This document shows, piece by piece, positions 20,201 through 27,780 of a stretch of DNA of 64,000 nucleotides. The notes beneath the pieces are model-generated. The model worked only from the letters and a program-made list of their open reading frames with translations. It searched no databases and had not been told where the DNA came from. Numbering within the stretch: position 1 is the stretch's first letter; every line of letters begins with the position of its first letter. A program made the translations under genes and the position numbers. The DNA lies in assembly GCF_001625305.1 (NCBI RefSeq), contig NW_017804342.1:643344-707343 (forward strand). The letters run 5' to 3'. This DNA is from Branchiostoma belcheri. Its lineage: Eukaryota; Chordata; Leptocardii; Amphioxiformes; Branchiostomatidae.

Positions 20201-22477
20201 TTAAGGTTATTAAGGGAACTACCATCCAATGGAGAAAAGAATCCTAAAAAGAAAAGGATTAGACTAATCGGATGCCATTTCGCTCGTGACAAACGTTCCA
20301 AACATCAATTCGCTACGCTCCTATGTTGAATCCCAAGTGCCCACCGATAGCGCTTTGCTTACATTCCCGTCCAAACGCAATCACAGTTCGGGGAGGTACA
20401 GGTCTCTAATTAGCTTCCTTTTTGTTTTGACTTGCGGGACAGGCAAACCCTCCGAGCCGTTGTAAAATGATGGAACAGCGTTTTAAATAGTCGGCACATG
20501 GTGACACAGTCACGTCAAGCACTGCCAAATATTAGCTCTGGGAGAGTAAACCTGCCCGGCTATTCACACAGATGTCACAGATAGCGACGTGCAAAGATTG
20601 CTTAAAAGACAGCCAATGTAAGAAAGTAATTTCAGGGGGTAAAACTGGATTCTCAAACTTCAAAGTCAATTTTCTGGTCATATTCTTTTGAATCAATTCT
20701 ATCCCAGAGCATACCGCGGCTGATATCTTTGAGGTTAAAATGCGATGTCGTGACGGAAAACGGTTGCTTGTTTTGTATCGTAGGCTGGTTCGAACTACTT
20801 ACGGGCGGTACCCAAAAAAATAAAGAGACGCCTCATGTAGCTGTTTGGGGAAACTTCAAGCGCTTTTCAAGTATGAAAGGATGAAAAAATGTACTAAGAA
20901 ATGGCAGTAAATGTCAATATCAGATTCCCTCATCCAGAATATTTTTGCTGCCCTCAAATTGCATTGGACGTCTTTTAAAAATTAAGCTCACTACTCAGTG
21001 ATTCTTGCAAGCCTGTTGCAAATGACAGCCCATATCTTCACCTCATGTGGGGATTAAAGAATGGAATACGGAATGAAAATGTTATTTGATCTCTGAGGAG
21101 CCCAGATATCTCTGAGGAAGCACATTCTTATCTTAGCGCCTTCCTTGAGATCTCCCTCGCAGATAAAAGTCGTTCTTATCTTTAAGACTTAGATCTTAGC
21201 GTATCTAAGGCGATGTGTACTGTAGGCTCCGTGAGTGAAACAACCCAAAATCACAAAGGCTTAACAAGGAATCCAAAGACACAACTGCCATTATATGTAC
21301 TAGGGCAACCAAGAAGCAATCTTCAGCGGACTAGAAGAAGTACACAATCATATCGAATGATATCTAGACTTGGGATCTGGGAGGTTTGTTTGTTTTCGCG
21401 TGTTAGGAGATCAGCGGTCCTTTGGAGGGAGGACAGACCTGCGAAAAGTGTCGTCTGTCATCCTGTCAAATAACACCCACCCATGTCAATCGGGCGAGAA
21501 AGAACAATAACAGGCACAAGCACGCCGATGTTTGTTTGTTTGTGTGTGTGTGTGTGTGTAATCTTCAAGCAGATGCGAGGTTTAGGTTCCGTCTCTGATC
21601 ATGACGTTACAGTTTTTTACGTTTATAGACGTTACACACATGAGAACTTGGCTGTCCTGGACCAAACAATCAACGTTCCCATTACATTTCTGATCTGTTC
21701 TCGGTGCCTACATTTACTTACAGGTTACTGACCCGGTTCAAACTGTTGTTTGTAATGAACCTCCGAAATTTTCTCTGCTGGACTTCATGATCACGTACTG
21801 AGTCTTATTATCGTAGGGTCACGTAGGGTCACATTGACGTCTTCTTCTGACCACAATATAAGGTTATTCCTGAAGAGGGAAGTTCCTGAGTGGAATAGTA
21901 TACGGTGGTTGTGCCTTCCGCTGTATGTATGATTTGCTTCAATAGATATTATGACGTTATCAATGTAAATCGGGGGGCTGCAAACGTGGGGTTGGTAGAA
22001 CAGAGCTGTCATAATTGTATGCTCTCTATCATAGATCATGAAAATACAGAGATCGACCAGCATGGTTCTGTGGACATTTAAACAGACGACAAATGTCATA
22101 ATGCTGCACTATTTCTGTGCTAATAATGATAGTAATAGAACATTGTATACCCATTATACGTATCTGTATAGCCGGTATAACTGCCCTTCGGTGTAACACA
22201 CCAGTTTATTAATAACACACAGTATCCATTTGTAACACAGCAGCTTAAATCTGTATCTGTAACACACTATCGGCCAGATATCGCTTAGGGCACCTTTAAC
22301 ACACCAGATTATTCCCCTAGCGGCATAACACTGACAGGTGCATTATCAGGACGTTACCTCTTTTCTCGCCTGCTGCCCGTGCCCGTCCGGCCGTCTCCTG
22401 TGCTGAGCGGAAACCGTGGACATGAGGATGAGTACTCCCAGGAGAATCAGACACCACCGGGGTGAGGGGACGCACAT
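7066..22477 (-). CDS. WFDC1: WFDC1 (ps20-like) secreted WAP-domain protein, eight exons
   Basis: Exons (minus): 22477-22358, 14069-13845, 13666-13465, 13074-13033, 12250-12209, 11878-11741, 10274-10218, 7112-7066. They total 873 nt, phase closes at every junction, 290 residues. Exon 1 encodes a signal peptide (hydrophobic LILLGVLILM, then AQ). Exon 2 encodes a basic linker. Exon 3 holds a four-disulfide WAP core with all eight cysteines (134, 148, 153, 159, 165, 166, 170, 174). Exons 4-7 match vertebrate WFDC1 block by block: VLDWL, then GYAWL..EPEEV, then the second Cys region CSTT...CPHGYVCHI...VCIK, then a short basic tail. Vertebrate WFDC1 is a secreted stromal protein with growth-inhibitory roles. 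The linker is longer than in vertebrates, which explains 290 versus about 220 residues. The TAG stop occupies the last three bases before a gtaagt donor. Confidence 0.92.
8799..8913. mobile_element. MITE with AGCCTGGGTACCATCCTG ends
   Basis: Left end tagcctgggtaccatcctg and right end caggatggtgcccaggcta are inverted repeats flanking a short core. The same ends occur at 20078-20180 and 62205-62425, so this is a family with at least three copies in the window. The core holds a small acatgtacacgtacatgt palindrome. Confidence 0.75.
9615..9830 (+). repeat. Dispersed ~215-bp repeat, copy 1
   Basis: Same-orientation partner of 50960-51180. Shared blocks: acaaagtaaaac, tgcatgagga, attttcaatgtcaatgtt, cggagct/tggagct, gatca, ggtcgg and ggaaacaggaaacacaac. 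The copies lie 41 kb apart in introns of two unrelated genes, so this is a transposed repeat of unknown class rather than a local duplication. No inverted termini or coding frame were found. Confidence 0.7.
10003..10152. mobile_element. MITE with CACCAGACT ends
   Basis: The left end tagtcttcaccagactcc and right end ggagtctggtgaagacta are exact inverted repeats, and inner blocks also pair (ggctgaataaattg with caattaattcag). Length 150 bp, no coding capacity. It sits 66 bp beyond the donor of WFDC1 exon 7. A second copy is at 37712-37903 and a partial one at 39976-40065. Confidence 0.85.
11488..11691. mobile_element. Palindromic MITE, AGCCTCTACCAGGCTTC family
   Basis: The ends tagcctctaccaggcttc and atagaggcta are inverted. 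Long arms pair with few mismatches: ggaaagagtagaaa, ccaaatagacagatgata and gttggtcc all recur inverted in the right half. Length about 204 bp. Full copies also occur at 23043-23250 and 24261-24469, with a solo half at 44158-44235. Confidence 0.85.
12335..12560 (-). repeat. tRNA-derived SINE
   Basis: On the minus strand a box-A-like segment (about 12540-12514, tgtggtcttgtggttcgg) is followed by a perfect box B (ggttcgaatcc, reverse of 12481-12491). Downstream comes the block cctttgtgtc / gttgtgtccttgggaaag that also follows the B box in the copies at 26600, 31600 and 45527. There is no clean cloverleaf or mature tRNA 3' end, so this is a SINE rather than a tRNA gene. It lies in WFDC1 intron 4-5, close to exon 5. 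Confidence 0.75.
12790..12970 (+). repeat. Dispersed repeat of the WFDC1 introns (copy 1 of 4)
   Basis: Blocks agcatactgatatctgtg, gacgggaaacggctggttg, gatgaaatgatgacgaaaat, gaaatggcaatataatg and atccag recur in the same order at 19490-19720 and 20690-20975, and in diverged or inverted form at 16040-16420. All four copies fall inside WFDC1 introns. The class is unknown and no coding frame is conserved. Confidence 0.65.
13190..13285. mobile_element. Palindromic MITE, TACTCTCCAAGCAGAGG subfamily
   Basis: The left arm tactctccaagcagaggttt pairs with aaacctctgcttggagagt. The inner arms ggcttatttttggcgtg / cacgccaaaaataagcc are also inverted around a short loop. Flanking direct repeats tatccatgaa / tatccgtgaa look like a target duplication with one mismatch. 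Relatives are at 25772-25950 and 55812-55970. Confidence 0.85.
16742..16755. promoter_or_regulatory. X-box-like (RFX) palindrome
   Basis: GTTGTCATGGCAAC is a 14-bp imperfect palindrome one base away from the consensus RFX X-box. It lies in a locally GC-rich stretch (16560-16860) of WFDC1 intron 1 that otherwise has no repeat similarity within the window. A single motif of this length could be chance. Confidence 0.3.
18156..18235 (+). mobile_element. Left half of a CTCCAAGCAGATC MITE
   Basis: atctccaagcagatcttttt opens the fragment, followed by gcaaagacagtatcaaattggccaggcag split over two blocks that recur almost unchanged at 25563-25645 and 27678-27740. The matching right terminus was not found, so this copy is truncated. 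It is followed at 18285-18450 by the dispersed repeat shared with 7890-8065. Confidence 0.6.
20078..20180. mobile_element. MITE, CCTGGGTNCCATCCT family
   Basis: The left end ggcctgggtgccatccta pairs imperfectly with the right end taggatgacacacgggtt. The inner arms gtatatcggggctcc(c)ata / ggagccccggtatac are near-perfect inverted repeats around a short loop. About 100 bp. Same family as 8799-8913 and 62205-62425. Confidence 0.7.
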
Positions 22478-22870
22478 CCCCGCTCCCCTGGCCGGACGAC
22501 TCGCCGGCGGCACTGCTGCGGGCATCCCTGGCGGAATTCTCGGTCTACACGGACACTCCAGAGTACTTGAGATAAGGCGCTAGAGTTTGAGTGTTTCGCT
22601 GACGAGACCGACTACATGACCTAGTTCCAGACCCCGCGTAGAGCGCGGACGGGCGACCGGCTCCGTGCCTGCGGTCGGTTCTGGTAGCTTGTCGCCGCAC
22701 GCAGAGTGTCGGGCCGTCCTTAGGTTTCTCCACTCCTCGCCCGGTACCTCCCCGCGGCTGAACTCCGTTATAATCCCCGTGACGACGAGCCTCCCGTGCC
22801 GCGTCCTCTCCAATAGGCACCCGGCAAGGCTTCTGTGTCATGTGAGCTACTCAAACACGTGCCCGCTATT
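22478..22870 (-). promoter_or_regulatory. WFDC1 promoter / 5' UTR, CpG-rich
   Basis: The roughly 400 bp upstream of the WFDC1 ATG (22477) is markedly richer in G+C and CpG than its surroundings and contains inverted CCAAT (ccaatag at 22811). The window's longest open frames here (both strands, 74-98 codons) are explained by base composition. No TATA box is evident, so a broad CpG-type promoter is likely. Confidence 0.5.
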
Positions 22871-23042
22871 TGCCTGGGTGTTTCACTGACGTCCAGATAC
22901 GGGACTGCGCCGGGGAACTTCGACCTCGTCACTGTGGTTACGAAACAAGTGGGACAAAATTATCCCTTTACGGCGCTAGAAGAGACGGGAGAAGGTTAAA
23001 CGGGTGGCGCCTTTTTTGTCAACGGCTCGTGTGTCATTTGTC

Positions 23043-23250
23043 TAGCCTGTAACAGGCTTCGCGAAGCGACTGGAAAGAGAAGAAATTGCCCAAACAGACG
23101 GATAACATACCAGGACAGTTGGTCCGCAAAAGAACATATTTGCAGCTCCTAACTGTACTCGCGGACCAACTCCCTTGGCATGCTATCTGTCTATTTGGAC
23201 ATCAATTCCTACTCTTTCCAGTCACTTCCCGAAGCCTGATAGAGGCTACC
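23043..23250. mobile_element. Palindromic MITE, AGCCTCTACCAGGCTTC family (copy 2)
   Basis: The arms ggcttcgcgaagcgactgga and tccagtcacttcccgaagcc pair, as do ccaaacagacggataaca with tgctatctgtctatttgg and gttggtccgc with gcggaccaac. A short unpaired loop sits in the middle. The left terminus is slightly degraded compared with 11488-11691. Confidence 0.85.
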
Positions 23251-24260
23251 GTCCAATGGTATCTCCTACGTTTGTACTCTGTCTTGGGCTCCCTTGGAAA
23301 TCAGTGAGGCTTTTCGGCTAAAGGGACTGCCTACATGCACCGAAGATAAATAAAGTACTTTGGTACGTTCTGATCATGACATAGAATGACAAATGATGTC
23401 CCCGTACGACTATTACGTTCACTAACTCCCAAGGGACCAACAGCGTCGACTAGCGATTCAAAATATCATTGCAAAATTGGGCGGTGCTGATCGCGAAATC
23501 TTTAATTTTGACAAATGAGGCTGCAATTGAAGCAGTCGTCGTTGGGTGGCATTATTGATTCTCTACAATCATGTCATGTACCTACTAGTTATTTGTCGCT
23601 CCGGGCGTTTCAGTGGGTTCCCGCGCCAATCATGCTAGAGCCGATAACGGTTGAAAAATAAGGAAATTGTGGCCTGGTTAAAACTCACCACAGGATGTGC
23701 TATAAAAAGGCCATTTCCTCCGCCGCACACGACAAAAACATATGGTTCATAATCACGGTACGTCTATGTCCTGGGGCGTCTTTATATATAAATAGATAGA
23801 TAGCCTTTCTTGTACATCTGTGCCCTATCGGGCTGTGTACAGGAATAGAAATGCAAAAGTTGTATAACTAACTATAATAGTGCACTTTGCACGTCGAAGT
23901 AGTTTTATCTGTGCATCCCAGAAAATTGCAGCTAAAATGAACATAGACACATCTTCAAAGATTTACATAGAAAGGAATCCACACATATAATATATTCAAG
24001 ACAAGACTGTTACAAAGAGGGGCGTTTATCCAAGACCAATCGAAAGGTAACGTTAAAAACAAGAACGTTTGTATATAGGCCAATTATTCTTCCTATCTGG
24101 CTGAATTTTATTGTTTTTGAACCCGCGGTGTTACTCTGCTCAAGGAGGGTCAAAATGTCTCTTTTTGAACCTCCTTGGTCTGCTGGAGACTAACAGGCTC
24201 TAGGATGCGGCAAGTATTCGATAGTGGTAACGACGAGTTACTATCAACTTACGAGCCTTA

Positions 24261-24469
24261 ACCTCTAGCAGGCTTCAGAAGTGGTTGGAAAGACTAGATC
24301 TATAGAAATAGGCCAAATATACAGATACATGTAACATGCCAGGGGATCCGGAGTTAGTCCAATGTGCCGCTCCCGAACTAAGCGTGGACCAAGTCCCCTG
24401 GCATATCATCTGTCCAGTTGGCCAATTTCATCTCTTTCCAGCCTCTTCCCGGAGCCTGGTAGAGGCTAA
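24261..24469. mobile_element. Palindromic MITE, AGCCTCTACCAGGCTTC family (copy 3)
   Basis: The left arm starts ctctagcaggcttcagaag and the right arm ends gagcctggtagaggcta. Inner pairs: acatgccaggggat / tcccctggcatatc, and agttagtcca / tggaccaagt. It has a small insertion (tagatctat) relative to copies 1 and 2. Confidence 0.8.
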
Positions 24470-25562
24470 ATACGGCTATCCAATCCTATATAACGTCCTT
24501 GGCAGGTCGGATAGGCAGTAAAACGGGAAACGGAAATTGCCCCTCCCACCCACTCCTATTAGATTTCGCCAAGGTGGAAATCATATATCCGACATTCCAC
24601 CAGCCATAGATGTGTTACTGAGGAAACTGAGGAAGTGTTACATCTCTAGTCCGCGTTACGCCGGCGTATTGTATTATTTTTTTGCTATCTATATCTATCT
24701 ATTATGATTTCCCGTTCTTTATGTGGCCAGGTGTACTGGTGTCTTTTTTTTTTCACAAAATAAAAGATACCAGCACAAATAGAAAGCCGAAAAAAAAGAC
24801 TAAAAACACGACGAAAATAAGCTTAAGACCCAAACCTCTGCTTGGAAAGTAGGCGTAGAGTGGATTCCAAGAAGGATGTAGGTGAGGACATTGGATTTAA
24901 AACTGGACGCGTCATTTATTCAGTCTTTATGCCTGATCCCCTAACAATTTATATAAGGATTCGACTCGACTGGATATATCGTGAGGGGAATACAGTTATT
25001 TTTCACAACTCTTTCTTTATTTTGAAAATTTCAAAAATATATTCAAAAGAAAACGTGGCGTGTATACAAGTAACACACATACATATGTAACAACAGAACT
25101 GAAACATAAAAGCAGGTAATAGAATATGATCTTAATAGAAAATAATGTAAGTACATGTACTATTATTAATAATAAAAAAACCTATCCGTCACAACATAAC
25201 ATGACAAAACAAAGTTCACCACTACTTCCCAATATCTTTATGGATCTTATTTTGTCGTTTTCGAAAGTAAGAAATATAAGAAATGATCAAAAGAATATAC
25301 AGTGCAGTTATTACATAGCAACAATGGCTGCTGCATCTTAAGAGTCTTTTCAATATCCTTCGCCCTTGACTCTGACACGAACTGGAATTCAGATGTATTC
25401 CTCTCAGTATAACCTTGTTACACGGCTGTGAAGCCTGCGATTGTTCTGCCCTCCCACCGCCCCGGGGTCAAAACAAGGTGCAGGTTACCTGAGGTCACGC
25501 TGCGTGTACGTGTCTTATGAGATCTTTGTATTAACCTCTCAGGTGTTTGGTATGCCTTAACA

Positions 25563-25675
25563 GCTAATCTCCAAGCAGATCCCTTTCGGTGGCGAAAAGA
25601 CAGTATCAAATTGGCCAGGCAGTATCAATTAGCCAGAGAGGGTCGCCGGCCACCGATGGTGGGATTAGTGACAAA
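25563..25675. mobile_element. CTCCAAGCAGATC MITE with a degraded right half
   Basis: aatctccaagcagatccctttcggtgg opens the copy in two blocks, followed by agacagtatcaaattggcc. The right side (accgatggtgggatta) is only a weak inverse of the left. It overlaps the start of several short minus-strand open frames, none convincing. Confidence 0.65.
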
Positions 25676-25771
25676 AAATAAAAAGCTATAAAAAGCTAAC
25701 GATCATTCCCCCACAACCTCTGATTGGAGAGTGCTAACAGCAGGGTAGCTGTAACAGGGCTACTCTCCAAG

Positions 25772-25950
25772 CAGGGGTTTGGGTTTTGGGTTATTTTGGG
25801 CGTATTTTTAGTTTTTTTTTATCGGAGTTTCTTTTTCGCACTTGAATTATGTTGGGGTTGGATGAAAAAAATTCCAGTGCAAAAAAGAAACCACGATAAA
25901 AAAAAAACTAAAAACACGCCAATTATAAACCAAAACCTACACCTACACTA
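25772..25950. mobile_element. Long palindromic MITE, TACTCTCCAAGCAG subfamily
   Basis: The left arm (ctactctccaagcaggggtt, ttgggttattttgggcgt, a T-run, tatcg) is mirrored by cgataaaaaaaaaactaaaa, acacgcc and aaccaaaacct. The inner arms tttctttttcgcac / gtgcaaaaaagaaacc also pair. It is larger than the related copies and slightly eroded at the right end. Confidence 0.75.
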
Positions 25951-26599
25951 CAGGCCTACATGTATGTACTGGTACATATAGACTACAGGAGCACATTGGA
26001 ATTACGTACGACGCCTGCGAAATGTAGTTTGGACAGAACGTCTCATTTAAGGCCGTATTCGGGTATTAAAAATGACATGCCGTCTATAGTTTTAGCATGT
26101 TGTGTCAGAAAAGATATCTCATGCAAAGGGTAAAATTCCTCTGCAACCATATTAAACCAAAGAATGAAAACCGTGAAAATACTGTTTTCGCGCAGGCACA
26201 GTACGTTCCAACATTCATGCAGCGAAACTAAAACCTCAAAGGGGCCAACCCTCTGGTGTAACACAGTGAAGTTGAGAAATGACTACTTTGATTCTATTTA
26301 TATCTTCAATTCTAACATGACTACTATGATATACTGTGAATTATGCATCATGCTTTTACCTCCATGAAAATGGGGTGTGTTTGTGTGCCTGCCTGTCTGT
26401 GTTTCCGCATTTTGCGGTCAACATAACAGCTCTGGAGGGGTAGTGATGATATTTAATATGTTGGTCATAGGTCTTCAGAAGACGGCGGTCAAGGTCAAAT
26501 TTGGGCCCCTGACGGTTTTCCTTGGTACTGCATGACAACTTGTTTTCATGTCTTATGTCCTAGACATGGCATCCACTGACTTATTGTACGTAACCTGGG

Positions 26600-26745
26600 A
26601 GCCATACCACCGTTGTTACCGCCGGCTCCCTGTTGTCGCTGCCCAACGCCCCCGGGCACAACATCGGGGCATGTTGAAGGATTAGAACCCATGACCTCTA
26701 GATTCTGGGCCTAACATCAACCGTTGCGCTACACAATCCCACACG
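26600..26745 (-). repeat. tRNA-derived SINE
   Basis: Minus strand: box A-like tgtagcgcaacggttg, then box B-like ggttctaatcc (reverse of 26679-26689), then the shared downstream block gatgttgtgcccgggggc. It belongs to the same family as 12335, 31600 and 45527 by that block. Confidence 0.7.
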
Positions 26746-27046
26746 AGAAGTCATGCCTCACACCAATCCATCAGCACCACAGAATACCCTCAGTAGGAAG
26801 ACACAGACATATTGGGGTGAAAAGGTTCCGACAAGCCCAGCCTAAGAGCTGTCTGAAGGGCTTTGAAACTCCTACACTGTCTAAAACTTATCCGTTATGA
26901 TAGATTGTAGCAGGCATGTTGTTTCACCCAGTGGCCCGTGCTGTGTGTTTTGACGAGGTCTGATTGTACGCGAAGGGCCGCATGAAGAGCCAATCTCAGC
27001 TGCAGTTGTGTTCTACATATGTAAAACATTCCCACAAGGATAAAAT

Positions 27047-27165
27047 TGTCCGGATCGAGAAGAATTGATTCGGTTTGATCCGGCTTTAATCCGGCTCGAT
27101 CTGGCTCCGATCCGGCTCGAAACCGAATCAAACCGAATCCATTCTGCTCGATCCGGACAAATTTA
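27047..27165. mobile_element. Small inverted-repeat element, GTCCGGATCGAG ends
   Basis: The left arm aattgtccggatcgagaaga, followed by attgattcggtttgatccgg, is the inverse of the right arm ccgaatcaaaccgaatccat, then tctgctcgatccggacaaat. The loop is built from repeated ccggctcgat-type units. About 120 bp, single copy in this window. Confidence 0.75.
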
Positions 27166-27677
27166 GATAGTCACCTCCATGATTACCCCGATGAAGATGA
27201 CAGGCGGTCATTAAAACGAGTGGTTGTGAATATCTTCAAAACAAGTGGTTGTGAATAAAGAACTTTGCTATTCAAAACGTGAGTTGCTTTGAAACTTTAT
27301 TGTTTATGCAAATGCGTGACATATAGATTATTATATATAATAATCATAAATATATAATCATATAGCCTGATAATATAACTCTTTAGTCTTGAACACGATT
27401 TACAAACATTCATTTACAAAGAACAAGGTAGTACCTCATGAAACCACTAAATCATACAAACACTAACTGTGAATAGTAAAGGTTTCTTCGATTCTTCCTA
27501 TACTCAGATCATACAAATCGTACATTAAAATGAATACTTCACAGCATATAAACCACCAAGGAATACTCTGCACTGTATAAATTTATGAAACACATTTATA
27601 TCACTTCAGATAGAACTGATTGTTGCGTGGTGTTAACTACACTAAATAAAGTCAAACGTATGTGTGACCACCTCTGA

Positions 27678-27780
27678 CCTAATCTCCAAGCAGATATTTT
27701 AGTTGCTGCAAAGGCAGTATCAAATTGCCCAGGCAGTACAAAAAAGAGATCCCCATCCTAGACCTCTGCTTGGACAGTAT
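27678..27780. mobile_element. CTCCAAGCAGA MITE overlapping the end of the receptor gene
   Basis: The left end aatctccaagcagatatttt and right end cctctgcttggacag are the family's inverted termini; the middle shares cagtatcaaattg and cccaggcagta with 18156 and 25563. The right terminus overlaps the last codons and the TAG stop of the 5-HT6-like receptor on the minus strand. Confidence 0.75.

Larger units (their letters stand above)
14070..22357 (-). other. WFDC1 intron 1 (8.3 kb), repeat-dominated
   Basis: A (tc)n run lies at 14215-14260. The tail of the 'ggttggtcggggaaggttctgaatgtgtgac' repeat appears at 14380-14500 and again at 17270-17405. Between 14.6 and 16.0 kb the DNA is GC-balanced but I recognise nothing in it. 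An X-box-like motif lies at 16742-16755. MITE fragments occur at 18156-18235 and 18490-18545, a tandem pair of repeats at 18760-19080, dispersed repeats at 19490-19720 and 20690-20975, a palindromic MITE at 20078-20180, (gt)n at 21540-21560, and a 'gccggtataactgcccttcgg' repeat at 22160-22210. No exon. Confidence 0.6.
22871..27757. other. Intergenic region between WFDC1 and the 5-HT6-like receptor
   Basis: It holds two full AGCCTCTACCAGG MITEs (23043-23250, 24261-24469), CTCCAAGCAGA-class elements and halves (24750-24850, 25563-25675, 25772-25950, 27678-27780), an 'acctccatgaaaatgg' repeat copy (26360-26545), a tRNA-derived SINE (26600-26745), and an inverted-repeat element (27047-27165). A minus-strand AATAAA candidate for the receptor lies at 27296-27301. 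No coding exon was supported. Confidence 0.55.

Noticed and set aside
22545..22889. Long Arg/Gly-rich frames upstream of WFDC1
   Set aside because: CpG-island composition; lies in promoter and 5' UTR.
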